Source: Chloroflexota bacterium (GTDB taxonomy: Bacteria > Chloroflexota > Dehalococcoidia > CAUJGQ01). Taken from it: 49,902 bases of DNA. The translations under genes were made by a program, and so were the position numbers. The DNA is taken from contig CAUJGQ010000144.1 in the NCBI GenBank assembly GCA_963170165.1, positions 1 to 49,902 of the forward strand. The letters run 5' to 3'. This document shows positions 8,880-17,236 of the stretch, in pieces (the stretch's first letter is position 1; each line of letters begins with the position of its first letter). A model generated the notes under the pieces. The model was not told the DNA's origin and did not search any database. It saw only the letters and a list, made by a program, of their open reading frames with translations.

Positions 8880-10238
8880 ATGACGATCCTGGAAACGTAC
8901 GAGCGCACGCATGCCCGGTCCGCCGCCATGCACCGAACCGCGCTGTCCGTATTCCCAGACGGCGTGACGCACGACACCCGCCGCTTCACACCCTTCCCGT
9001 TGTACGTAGAGCGGGCACAGGGACCGCGCAAGTGGGATGTGGACGGCAACGAACTGATCGATTACGTCACCGGGCACGGTGCGCTGCTGCTGGGCCATGG
9101 CCGGGCAGAGGTGGTGGAGGCCGTTCAGCGACAGGCGGCGCTCGGAACCCACCTGGGCGCATCGCACGAACATGAGATCGCCTGGGGCCGCTGGGTGCAG
9201 CAGTTGATCCCTTCAGCGGAACGCGTGCGCTTCACCTCGTCTGGAACCGAGTCCGTGCAGATGGCCGTCCGCCTGGCCCGCGCCTTCACCGGGCGCGAGC
9301 TGCTGCTGAAGTTTGAGGACCACTTCCACGGCTGGAGCGACACCGTCTCGCTGATGCATCCCGGCGACGACGGGCCGCCCGCTGTCAGCGGCGTGACCAG
9401 CGGTGCGCTGGAGTCTCAGTTGGTCCTGCCGGTCAACAATGTGGCTGTGCTGGAGCGAACCATCGCCGAGCACCGCGGGGAGATTGCGGCTGCAATCATC
9501 GAGCCCACCGGCGCACACATGGGCGGTGTGCCGGTCGAAGTTGATTTCCTGTTCGAGCTGCGCCGCCTGACCGAGCAGGAAGGCATTGTCCTGATCTTCG
9601 ATGAGGTCGTTACCGGCTTCCGGGTGTCGCCCGGCGGCGCCCAGGCGTACTACGGCCTCACTCCAGACATGACCACACTCGCCAAGATCCTGGCGGGCGG
9701 GTTGCCCGGCGGTGCGGTCACAGGACGGGCAGACATCCTCAGCGAGATGAACTTCACCGATGGCGCCGGCAATCCCCGCGCCCGCCGGGTCTCGCACCCT
9801 GGCACGTTCAATGCGAACCCGCTCAGCGCCGTGGCCGGCGCCGCCGCTCTGGCCATCGTTGCCACCGGCGAGCCACACCAGGCAGCTAACCGCGCGGCGC
9901 TGCGGCTGGCGCGGGGGATGAACGACGTCATTCGCCGCCACGAGATCGCGGGCTGCGTCTACGGGCAGGGCTCCATCCTGCACATTCTCCTGGGCCATGA
10001 GACGTCTCCGCCGGAGGACGGCATCACCTGGAACTGGACAGGCGCCGATCGCTCCCACGTGCCCCACACCGGCCCGGCGCTGACCGCGGCATTCCGCCGC
10101 GCCATGATCAATGAGGGCGTCGATCCGATGGGCACCCGCCTGATCGTCGGCGCCGCCCACGATGACGAGGAGGTCGAGTACACCATCGCTGCCTTTGACC
10201 GCTCGCTCGGACATCTCCAGGAGGAACGCCTGCTGTAG
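8880..10238 (+). CDS. class III PLP aminotransferase, glutamate-1-semialdehyde aminomutase-like
   Basis: A 452-residue fold-type I PLP enzyme. The N-terminal segment, the SSGTESVQMAVRLARAFTGR block and the HFHGW motif are those of the GSA aminomutase branch. The Schiff-base Lys is in AKILAGGLPGGA and the PLP Asp is in FDEVVTGFR. True HemL usually reads GKIIGGG and sits with heme genes. Here the neighbours are a decarboxylase-fold protein, an SDR and another aminotransferase, so a HemL-like transaminase in catabolism or secondary metabolism is more likely. The start ATG has AAGGAG 8 bases upstream, and an upstream in-frame extension lacks family similarity. Confidence 0.85.
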   Translation: MTILETYERTHARSAAMHRTALSVFPDGVTHDTRRFTPFPLYVERAQGPRKWDVDGNELIDYVTGHGALLLGHGRAEVVEAVQRQAALGTHLGASHEHEIAWGRWVQQLIPSAERVRFTSSGTESVQMAVRLARAFTGRELLLKFEDHFHGWSDTVSLMHPGDDGPPAVSGVTSGALESQLVLPVNNVAVLERTIAEHRGEIAAAIIEPTGAHMGGVPVEVDFLFELRRLTEQEGIVLIFDEVVTGFRVSPGGAQAYYGLTPDMTTLAKILAGGLPGGAVTGRADILSEMNFTDGAGNPRARRVSHPGTFNANPLSAVAGAAALAIVATGEPHQAANRAALRLARGMNDVIRRHEIAGCVYGQGSILHILLGHETSPPEDGITWNWTGADRSHVPHTGPALTAAFRRAMINEGVDPMGTRLIVGAAHDDEEVEYTIAAFDRSLGHLQEERLL

Positions 10239-10267
10239 CGCGCCTCCTGCCGGACCGGAGGAATGCC

Positions 10268-11050
10268 ATGCGGTACGTTAAAACTCCCGAGGATATCGCG
10301 CGCCTGCGCGCCATCTACGCCGAACCGCAGTTCCTGCAATCACGCGTGCTGGCGGTTCAGTTTGAGACTGCACCGGAGGTGGTTGCCGCCGTGCTGCCGC
10401 CGCCACTGCAACCCGCCGCCCGGCCGCTCGCGTCGGTCAGCGTCATGGACTTCGCCGCCTCCAATTGCGTCGGGCCGTTTGCCGGTGCGTCGCTTACTGT
10501 TCGCGCCCGCTACGGTGACCTCGAGGGCGGCTATTGCGTCACCATGCCCATGAACACCGACAGTGCCATTGTCTTCGGGCGCGAGCTGTACGGTGAGCCA
10601 AAGCGCCAGGCGCGGATCAGCCTGACGCGCACCGGCGCGGATGTCACGGGTACGGTGGAACGATTTGGCGTGACGTACATCGAGCTACACGCCGGCCTCA
10701 CCGAACAGCACACGCCGCAGCCGGCGGAGGGGTCAACCTTCCACTTCAAGTACACGCATCGGGCCGATGGCCTCGGCTTCGACACCGATCCACTGCTCCT
10801 CCACATCCGTTCGCGCACCGTGCTCCGCCATCTGGAACGCGGCACGGGCTCGATCACGTTCCGCGAACTGGTGCATGACCCGGTGGTTGACTTCCCGATT
10901 ATGCGCGTCTTGGGCGCGACGTATACGGAAGGCGACGTGTTCACGTACGGCAGGACGCTGACATCGGTGCCGGCGGAGGAATTCCTGCCGTACGCCTTCG
11001 GCAAGATCGACGCCATGGATGTGCTGGGCGTGGTGCCGGTGGGAGCGTAG
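10268..11050 (+). CDS. acetoacetate decarboxylase-family protein
   Basis: A 260-residue protein of the acetoacetate decarboxylase fold. The Schiff-base lysine is present as K112 in LYGEPKRQ, preceded by the Glu of the family ExxGxPK pattern. Decarboxylase or related Schiff-base chemistry (aldol or hydration of keto acids) is therefore possible. It lies 29 bp after the aminotransferase, with a CGGAGGA ribosome site. Family members act on many different keto acids, and nothing in the sequence fixes the substrate. Context suggests it processes a keto acid made by one of the flanking aminotransferases. Confidence 0.8.
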   Translation: MRYVKTPEDIARLRAIYAEPQFLQSRVLAVQFETAPEVVAAVLPPPLQPAARPLASVSVMDFAASNCVGPFAGASLTVRARYGDLEGGYCVTMPMNTDSAIVFGRELYGEPKRQARISLTRTGADVTGTVERFGVTYIELHAGLTEQHTPQPAEGSTFHFKYTHRADGLGFDTDPLLLHIRSRTVLRHLERGTGSITFRELVHDPVVDFPIMRVLGATYTEGDVFTYGRTLTSVPAEEFLPYAFGKIDAMDVLGVVPVGA

Positions 11051-11082
11051 CAGCCAGTCTCCTACACGGCCCCCGCGATGCC

Positions 11083-11319
11083 ATGCCCCTGAGCCGGCGC
11101 TGCGGCTCGACGCCGCCGGTGACCACGGCGGAAGGGGCCGGGGCCACGTGCCATCGCCCGCCGCGAGGGTATCTGGTGGTCCTGCAGCGCGCGCCAGTGG
11201 TGTTCGCACCGACCGGCGTGGAGCCGGTCACGCTCGCCGAGCTGCGGAGGGTTGCGGATAGCATCGAGGCGCGGGCCGGCGTGTCGTGGCCGTGCCGTCA
11301 TCCCGGGCCGCTACACTAA
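11083..11319 (+). CDS. possible small hypothetical protein
   Basis: A 78-codon frame in the 285-bp gap between the decarboxylase-like and SDR genes. Residues 29-68 (from GYLVVLQR to ADSIEARAG) look protein-like with G/C-rich third positions. The N-terminus and the last ten residues look like noise. No ribosome site precedes the ATG. Otherwise the gap contains only a candidate -10 box (TACACT, 11312-11317) for the SDR. It may be the decayed remains of a gene. Confidence 0.25.
   Translation: MPLSRRCGSTPPVTTAEGAGATCHRPPRGYLVVLQRAPVVFAPTGVEPVTLAELRRVADSIEARAGVSWPCRHPGPLH
11312..11317 (+). promoter_or_regulatory. candidate -10 box before the SDR gene
   Basis: TACACT sits 18 bases upstream of the SDR ATG, with the AGGAGG ribosome site in between. 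There is no -35 match. The expected transcript start would leave a very short leader. Confidence 0.3.
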
Positions 11320-11335
11320 CGCCAGGAGGCGGCGT

Positions 11336-12334
11336 ATGAAGATTCTCGTCCTGGGCGGCACCATCTTTCTCGGACGCCACCTCGTCGATGCGGCGCTGGC
11401 GCGCGACCATGAGGTGACACTGTTCAACCGCGGCCAGCACCATCCCGACTTGTATCCCGACCTCGAGAAGCTGCGGGGCGACCGCGATGGCGTGCTCCAG
11501 GTGCTGGAAGGACGGGAATGGGACGCCGTCTTTGACCCATCCGGCTATGTGCCGCGCCTGGTCAGCGCGTCAGCCAGGCTGCTGGCCGGTGCGGTGCAGC
11601 ACTACACCTTCATTTCGTCTATATCGGTGTACCGCGACTTCAAGCTCCCGGGCCTCGACGAGGCGTATCCGGCGGCCACCATCGAAGATGAGACCAGTGA
11701 GGATGTCACCCAGCACTACGGCCCGCTGAAGGCGCTGAGTGAACGCGCCGCTGAGGCTGCCATGCCGGGCCGCGTGCTGCACGTGCGCGCCGGGCTGATT
11801 GTTGGCCCGCACGACCCCACCAACCGCTTCACGTACTGGCCCGCGCGGCTGGCCCGCGGTGGCGAGGTACTGGCGCCCGGCCGTCCCGATCGCGCTGTCC
11901 AGATCATCGACGCTCGCGACCTGGCCGAATGGATCGTGCGCATGGCCGAGGAGCGCCGGGCCGGTGTGTTCAACGCCACCGGGCCCGAGTCACGTCTGAC
12001 CATGGCCGAAGTGCTGGATGCCTGCCATCACGAGGCCGGGACCGATGCCCAGCTTACGTGGGTGGATGAGCGCTTTCTACTGGAGAACGGTGTACAGCCA
12101 TGGATGGAGCTGCCGCTGTGGGTGCCAAGTACGCCAGACTATGCCGGTTTCGCCGCCGTGGACTGCCGCAAGGCCTTTCGCGCCGGGCTGGTCTTCCGCC
12201 CGCTGGCCGGTACCATCGCGGACACGCTGGCGTGGGATGGCACCCTGCCGCCGGAGCACGAGCGCCGCGCCGGGATGGAGCCTGAGCGCGAGGTGCAACT
12301 GCTGCGCCGCTGGCATGAGCAGACACACGAGTGA
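11336..12334 (+). CDS. NAD-dependent epimerase/dehydratase-like (atypical SDR)
   Basis: A 332-residue extended SDR. The N-terminal GGTIFLGRHL is the GGTxFxG cofactor motif of atypical SDRs related to CSP41 rather than the classic GxxGxxG. SSISVY is present, but the usual YxxxK is replaced by YGPLK (residues about 125-129), where Tyr and Lys keep the right spacing. NRG after the second strand suggests NADP(H) or NAD binding. The ATG has AGGAGG 6 bases upstream; the longer open frame starting at 11252 lacks fold similarity. The stop overlaps the next aminotransferase by 4 bp (GTGA), so the two are coupled. Confidence 0.8.
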   Translation: MKILVLGGTIFLGRHLVDAALARDHEVTLFNRGQHHPDLYPDLEKLRGDRDGVLQVLEGREWDAVFDPSGYVPRLVSASARLLAGAVQHYTFISSISVYRDFKLPGLDEAYPAATIEDETSEDVTQHYGPLKALSERAAEAAMPGRVLHVRAGLIVGPHDPTNRFTYWPARLARGGEVLAPGRPDRAVQIIDARDLAEWIVRMAEERRAGVFNATGPESRLTMAEVLDACHHEAGTDAQLTWVDERFLLENGVQPWMELPLWVPSTPDYAGFAAVDCRKAFRAGLVFRPLAGTIADTLAWDGTLPPEHERRAGMEPEREVQLLRRWHEQTHE

Positions 12335-13767
12335 CCACCGTGGCTGGTGCGCCGGACGCTCCCTATCCCAATACCGAAGGGCACCCATCGCTGCCAGAGC
12401 CCGCGGGCTTCGGCATGCTGCTGCCGCGTATCCTCGTGCCGCCACCGGGCCCGCGCTCCCTGGCTCTGGCCGAGCGGCTGGTACGGTCCGAGGCGCCAGC
12501 CATCTCCACCCTGGCCAACGGCGACCGGCCGGTTGTGTGGCATTCGGCCGCCGGCTCCAACGTCATGGACGTAGATGGCAATGTCTATATCGATACCACC
12601 GCCGCCTTCGGCGTGGCGTCGGTTGGTCACCGGCATCCGGAGGTGGTGCGCGCCGTGCAGGAGCAGGCGGGGCGGCTGCTGCACGGCATGGGTGACTTCT
12701 CGCCGGCGGAGCCGCGGGCAGCGCTCGCGTCCCGGCTGGCGGCGATGGCGCCGATGCAGCCGGCCACCGTTCTGTTCGGGCTGACCGGCTCCGATGCCGT
12801 GGAGCTGGCACTGAAAGTCGCGGCTGTGGCTACCGGTCGCCCCGGCGTTATCGCATTCGATGCCGCCTTCCACGGGCAATCGTACGGGGCGCTGGCGGTC
12901 ACGGGACGGGAGCACTTCCGCGCGGCGTTTGCCGCTCAGTTGGGCCGGCATGTGCTCCGCGCGCCGTACCCCTACCCTTACCGCTTTGATGGCTCCCCAG
13001 AGGACTGCGCTGCCGCCTCACTCGACGCGGTTGAACACCTGCTGGCCGGACCGCCGCCCACCTCCGGGCCGGTTGGGGCTGTGATTGTCGAGCCAGTTGC
13101 CGGCCGCGAAGGGGAGATCGTGCCACCGCCGGGCTTTCTGCGCGGGCTGCGCGCGCTGTGCGACCAGTATGACGTCCTGCTGATCACGGATGAGGTGTAC
13201 ACCGGTCTGGGCCGCTGCGGGCGTGTGTTCGCGGTGGAGCATGAGGGGATCATCCCAGACCTACTGTGCGCCGGCAAAGCCCTGGGCGGCGGTATGCCCG
13301 TGTCCGCGGTGCTGGGCCGTGCGGACGTGATGGCAGCCTGGCGGCCGGTGACGCCAGAAGCACCGCATGCCAGCACCTTCCTGGCACATCCGGTATCGGC
13401 GGCGGCGGCACTGGCGGTCCTGGACATCATCGCCACTGAGCAACTGGTGCAGCGCGCTGCGCAATGCGGCCACCAGCTGCGGGGCCTGCTGGAGCATCTG
13501 GCCGCGCGCCATCCCAGCGCCGGCCAGGTGCGCAACCTGGGCATGATGGCGGCGATAGAACTGGTCCGCGACCGCGCTACCCGCGCCCCTGCGCCGGAGC
13601 TGATAGCTCCGGTGCTGGCGGCGGCGCTGGAGCGTGGTGTCATCCTCCTGCCCGGCGGCATGCACGGTAACGTGCTCTCCTTCGGGCCGCCGCTTACGAT
13701 CCGTGAGGAACAGCTCGAATTCGCAGTGAATGCGATTGACGAGGCACTGACCGTGACCGGACAATAA
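12331..13767 (+). CDS. class III PLP aminotransferase (4-aminobutyrate type)
   Basis: A 478-residue fold-type I aminotransferase. Features are VMDVDGNVYID, the GLTGSDAVELALK PLP phosphate-binding block, FDAAFHGQSYGAL, the PLP Asp in ITDEVYTG, and the Schiff-base Lys in CAGKALGGGMPVS. This pattern suits omega-amino acid or diamine donors such as GABA or ornithine; the donor is not decidable. The start is GTG overlapping the SDR stop. It ends the 8.9-13.8 kb run, which therefore carries two transaminases of different subtypes. Confidence 0.85.
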   Translation: MTTVAGAPDAPYPNTEGHPSLPEPAGFGMLLPRILVPPPGPRSLALAERLVRSEAPAISTLANGDRPVVWHSAAGSNVMDVDGNVYIDTTAAFGVASVGHRHPEVVRAVQEQAGRLLHGMGDFSPAEPRAALASRLAAMAPMQPATVLFGLTGSDAVELALKVAAVATGRPGVIAFDAAFHGQSYGALAVTGREHFRAAFAAQLGRHVLRAPYPYPYRFDGSPEDCAAASLDAVEHLLAGPPPTSGPVGAVIVEPVAGREGEIVPPPGFLRGLRALCDQYDVLLITDEVYTGLGRCGRVFAVEHEGIIPDLLCAGKALGGGMPVSAVLGRADVMAAWRPVTPEAPHASTFLAHPVSAAAALAVLDIIATEQLVQRAAQCGHQLRGLLEHLAARHPSAGQVRNLGMMAAIELVRDRATRAPAPELIAPVLAAALERGVILLPGGMHGNVLSFGPPLTIREEQLEFAVNAIDEALTVTGQ

Positions 13768-13854
13768 CATCAAGCCTCAGTAACATGACGGCGCTCCCAT
13801 CTGTTTAATCTGCGAGCCGTTACGTCGAGCCCCTGCGCGGCCGAGGATGTCATC

Positions 13855-14796
13855 ATGCCCCGTCGATTCGTGCTCGCGCTGGCGTTTGCATGGCTTGCAC
13901 TGTCTGCCTGTGGCCGGGTCGAGGGCCAGGCCGCGGACGAACCTTCCCGCGCCGCCTCCAGCGAGACGCCGCGGCCGGCCGCCACCTTCGCGTTTGACCC
14001 CGTGACCGCGACCCCGTCCCCCTCTCCCAGCCCCACGCGGACGCCATCCCCGACACCGAGCCCAAGTCCAACCCGCACCCCGTCACCGGCGCCAACACGG
14101 ACGCCTGAGCCGTCCATCACGATCCCGACGCAGGGCGCGGCCTTCGTGGTAGGTGAAGGTGTAGCGCTGCGCTCTGCCCCCTCCACCTCCACCGGACAGA
14201 TCCTCCGGCGTCTGGGCAACCTGGAGGAGGTACAACTCCTCGGCGCCGTCAAGGGTGAGCGATTCGTCGTCGGCGATCAAGATTGGCCGATGGCCTATCA
14301 GTCCTGGACCGACACCTGGTACCGCGTTGAGGGTGGCTTCATCTACTCGGCCTTTGTGTTTGTGCCACGCGGCGGTGAAAGCAGCCCCTTCGCCCGAGGC
14401 GGCGCCCGCACCATCGAGGTGGACATCCGTACGCAGACCCTGCGCGCCCTGATCGGCGGCCAGGTCATCTTCACGGCGGCTGTCACCACCGGCAAACCCG
14501 GCTTCGATACCCCCACCGGTAGGTTTACCGTCGGCAGTTGGGGGCGAGTGGCGAATGAGACGATGACCTCCGGCCAGGCAGCGATCACCGACCCTGCTGA
14601 GGCCTACAACGTCAAGAACGTGCTGTACACCCAGTACTTCGACGGCGAGGGCAACGCCCTTCATCTCAACTACTGGCAGCCCGAGAGCGTCTTCGGGGCA
14701 GCCCGCACGTCTCACGGATGCGTCGGGCTGCTGATTCATGATGCCCAATGGCTGTGGTTCTTCGCCCAGGGCGGCGTGGCACTGACCATCTCATGA
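13855..14796 (+). CDS. L,D-transpeptidase lipoprotein (YkuD) with SH3-like domain
   Basis: A 313-residue exported protein. A signal peptide ends in the lipobox LSAC with Cys19. A Thr/Pro/Ser-rich linker (about 48-84) spans the wall. An SH3-like region (about 95-170) is followed by a YkuD domain with the catalytic motif SHGCVGL (Cys near 290) and an upstream conserved His in NALHLNYW. YkuD enzymes form 3-3 peptidoglycan cross-links or attach proteins to wall peptides. The final Arg of the canonical SHGCxR is replaced by Leu two residues after Cys. It overlaps the next methyltransferase by 4 bp. Confidence 0.85.
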   Translation: MPRRFVLALAFAWLALSACGRVEGQAADEPSRAASSETPRPAATFAFDPVTATPSPSPSPTRTPSPTPSPSPTRTPSPAPTRTPEPSITIPTQGAAFVVGEGVALRSAPSTSTGQILRRLGNLEEVQLLGAVKGERFVVGDQDWPMAYQSWTDTWYRVEGGFIYSAFVFVPRGGESSPFARGGARTIEVDIRTQTLRALIGGQVIFTAAVTTGKPGFDTPTGRFTVGSWGRVANETMTSGQAAITDPAEAYNVKNVLYTQYFDGEGNALHLNYWQPESVFGAARTSHGCVGLLIHDAQWLWFFAQGGVALTIS

Positions 14797-15629
14797 CAAG
14801 CGATCCACACCTGAACCCCAGCGGAAACCCTCATCTGGCCACCAACCTCGCGCGGTGGGAGGAACTGGCGCTGCTCCATCCAGAGACGGCGTCGTACGAT
14901 GTCGCCGGCTTCCGGGCGGGCCGCAACGCGCTCAAACCCATCGAGATCCGCGAGCTGACTGACGTGGTGGGCCGCTCTCTGCTGCATCTGATGTGCCACT
15001 TCGGGCTGGATACCCTGTCCTGGGCGCGGATGGGAGCGCGGGTCACGGGCGTCGATTGGTCCGCCAACGCCATCGCGGTGGCCCGCGCGCTGGCCGCAGA
15101 CACCGGCATCGACGCCCGCTTCGTCCAGTCCAACGTCTACGACCTGCCCGCCAGTCTCGGCGGAACCTTTGACATCGTGTTCACCTCCTATGGTGTGCTG
15201 GGCTGGTTACCAGACCTGCGCCAGTGGGCCGAGGTGATCGCCACCTTCCTTGCCCCCGGTGGCCGCTTCTACATCGTCGAAGCCCATCCAATCGCCTGGC
15301 TCTTTGACGATGCGCCCGGCGCCACCGAACTGCGCGTTGCCTATCCGTACTTCGGCGATGCCGGTCCGGTGCGTACCGACAGCGACGGCTCGTACGCCGA
15401 CCGCTCCGCCGCCGTGGTCAATCGCACCGAGTATTGCTGGAGCCACGGGCTGGGTGAGATCGTCACCGCATTGAGCGACGCGGGGTTGCATGTTCAGTTC
15501 CTGCACGAACATCGTGAGCTTCCCTGGCAACTGCTGCCGTTCATGACTGAGCGTGGGGATGGCATGTGGACGCTGCCCGGAGGACAGATCGCGGTGCCGC
15601 TGGCATTCTCGCTGCTGGCAACCCGATGA
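14793..15629 (+). CDS. SAM-dependent class I methyltransferase
   Basis: A 278-residue protein. The Rossmann motif I region reads LLHLMCHFGLDTLSWARMG, where a CHFG stretch replaces the usual GxGxG. VTGVDWS is motif II, and a post-II Asn is in FVQSNVYDL. The N-terminal WEELA and a C-terminal barrel-like segment match the family with a substrate-binding lid. The substrate is unknown. The ATG overlaps the transpeptidase stop (ATGA) and the gene's own stop overlaps the Nudix start, so the three are translated together. Confidence 0.8.
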   Translation: MTSDPHLNPSGNPHLATNLARWEELALLHPETASYDVAGFRAGRNALKPIEIRELTDVVGRSLLHLMCHFGLDTLSWARMGARVTGVDWSANAIAVARALAADTGIDARFVQSNVYDLPASLGGTFDIVFTSYGVLGWLPDLRQWAEVIATFLAPGGRFYIVEAHPIAWLFDDAPGATELRVAYPYFGDAGPVRTDSDGSYADRSAAVVNRTEYCWSHGLGEIVTALSDAGLHVQFLHEHRELPWQLLPFMTERGDGMWTLPGGQIAVPLAFSLLATR

Positions 15630-16075
15630 CGGCCGAACGTCTGCGGCTGCCGGTGGCGGTGCATGTGCTGCTCCTCGATGGCGAGCAGGTGCTGCTGCTA
15701 CGCCGTCACAACACCGGCTTCGAGGACGGCCGCTGGGGTGTCCCGGCCGGCCACCTCGACGGCGGAGAGACTGCGGTGCAAGCGGCGATCCGCGAAGCCT
15801 GGGAGGAGGCCGGCGTCACCATCGTGCCCGGCAACCTGTACCCAGCCTGTGTGCTGCACCGGCAGGCCGGATCAGGCGAGCGGATCGATTTCTTCTTCAC
15901 AAGCCGCCTCTGGACCGGCGCCGTCGAGAATCGCGAGCCGCAGAAGTGCTTGGAGCTTGCGTGGTTCCCACTGGGCGCGTTGCCGCCAGACACAGTGGAG
16001 TACATCCGCGACGGCATCGCGCGGGCCGTGCGGGGTGACTGGTTCGGCGTTCACGGCTGGGAGCACGACCGCTAA
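15626..16075 (+). CDS. Nudix hydrolase
   Basis: A 149-residue protein with a complete Nudix box: GHLDGGE, then seven residues, then REAWEEAGV (about residues 40-62). It hydrolyses a nucleoside diphosphate linked to another moiety; the substrate is not predictable, and 8-oxo-dGTP-like pyrimidine or purine pools are typical for this compact type. The ATG overlaps the methyltransferase stop. The 3' end overlaps the convergent leftward gene by 4 bp. Confidence 0.88.
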   Translation: MTAERLRLPVAVHVLLLDGEQVLLLRRHNTGFEDGRWGVPAGHLDGGETAVQAAIREAWEEAGVTIVPGNLYPACVLHRQAGSGERIDFFFTSRLWTGAVENREPQKCLELAWFPLGALPPDTVEYIRDGIARAVRGDWFGVHGWEHDR

Positions 16076-17175
16076 CGGGCCACATCCGTGGCGCTGGCCC
16101 AACCATACGGCCCGTACGGACCGACCGCCACGAACTCGATCACGCCGTAACCGGTGGCTCCGCCCTCCACGGTCCACTCGCAGAGGACCTCGTGCAGTCC
16201 CGCGATGCGCCGCAGGGTCTCCGGGTCAGACAGGTCCCACACGTCCCCTTCCACCGCCAGCGCACCGTGATACTGGCCGTGGCGCCAGGGCGGGCCGTAG
16301 CCGGCGCCGCTCATATGGAGTGTGGTCAGCGGCCGGGCGGTGATCCGCAGCTGGCGTCCGTCTTCGGCCTTGAGCCACAGCTCGGGGACGGCCAGGCGGC
16401 GCGTGCCGCTGACCAGTTGGTGACGGTGGCGCATCTCGGTGAAGTGTGTCGGGGCGCCGTCTGTACCGTAAGGAGGCAGGATGGCGCCGGACTCATGCCA
16501 GCGGCTGCCGTCCTGCAATTCGCTCACGGTGTACATCAGGCAATACTCGGGATACTGCTGCGGTGACCAGTTCCAGAAGAACGTTCCCGGCGCCTGCGAC
16601 GTGAGGCCGTTGCGTGGTTCGGGATCGCCCACAGGACGGATTCCCCAGGAGTGATCACGCGCTCCCCACCACCGATCCGGCGTGACGGTGGAGGTTCGTC
16701 CGTTGACCGTGATGCTGCCGCTCCACCGCCCGCACTGGGTCATGCGCAGGTAGTCCTGCACCACCCGCGGGCCTAGCCGCCGGTAGAATCGCGGCTCCTC
16801 GAACGGCGGTGACACTCCCTCGAACGTGAGGTCATAGCTAACGCCCCACTCATTCGGCTCGCAAGTGATGCGCAGCCGCCGGAGACCCTCCAGCACCTCA
16901 ACCCGGTGCGGGCCAACGCGGGTGTTTAGCCGGTCCGCTCCCAGCTCGCGTGACGAGCGAATGACATACTGCCTGCCCCCGGTCACGACCGAGGTGAAGG
17001 CGTCAATTACTCCTAGATTGGGATACAACCCCATCCCCAGCACCAGCAAGACGTCACCATCGAGGTCGTGGCAGTTGAAGTAGTAGCGATCAAAGAAGTT
17101 GCGGTCTGACGTGGCAACCCGGTCAAACGTCTCCGGCGCCTGGTGGGCGAGAAAGTCATCCAGCGGTGTGAGCAT
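16072..17175 (-). CDS. hypothetical protein, CrtC/AttH lipocalin-like
   Basis: A 367-residue cytosolic protein with no signal peptide. The many Trp/Gly turns (DRWWGARDHSWGIRP, FFWNWSPQQYPEYC, GYGPPWRHGQ) resemble the double-lipocalin fold of hydroxyneurosporene synthase (CrtC) and AttH proteins, where GxRDHSWG is a frequent motif. Some relatives hydrate or isomerise isoprenoids, but many are uncharacterised. No carotenoid genes are nearby. It appears to be a single gene with its own promoter in the gap towards the LigD-like gene. The fold assignment is inference from motif style. Confidence 0.6.
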   Translation of the reverse strand: MLTPLDDFLAHQAPETFDRVATSDRNFFDRYYFNCHDLDGDVLLVLGMGLYPNLGVIDAFTSVVTGGRQYVIRSSRELGADRLNTRVGPHRVEVLEGLRRLRITCEPNEWGVSYDLTFEGVSPPFEEPRFYRRLGPRVVQDYLRMTQCGRWSGSITVNGRTSTVTPDRWWGARDHSWGIRPVGDPEPRNGLTSQAPGTFFWNWSPQQYPEYCLMYTVSELQDGSRWHESGAILPPYGTDGAPTHFTEMRHRHQLVSGTRRLAVPELWLKAEDGRQLRITARPLTTLHMSGAGYGPPWRHGQYHGALAVEGDVWDLSDPETLRRIAGLHEVLCEWTVEGGATGYGVIEFVAVGPYGPYGWASATDVAR

Positions 17176-17236
17176 AGCGTCGCTGTCCTCGGCGCGGCCC
17201 GTATCAGCGCGTTCGGGCCCATCTCAGGACGTGCTA

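Noticed and set aside
8880-10238. Naming the gene hemL
   Set aside because: The Lys region reads AKILAGG and no heme genes are nearby; only the GSA-aminomutase-like subgroup is supported.
14020-14110. Tandem repeat of CC-rich units in the transpeptidase gene (also 42255-42300)
   Set aside because: These encode Thr/Pro/Ser linkers of exported proteins, not a separate repeat element.
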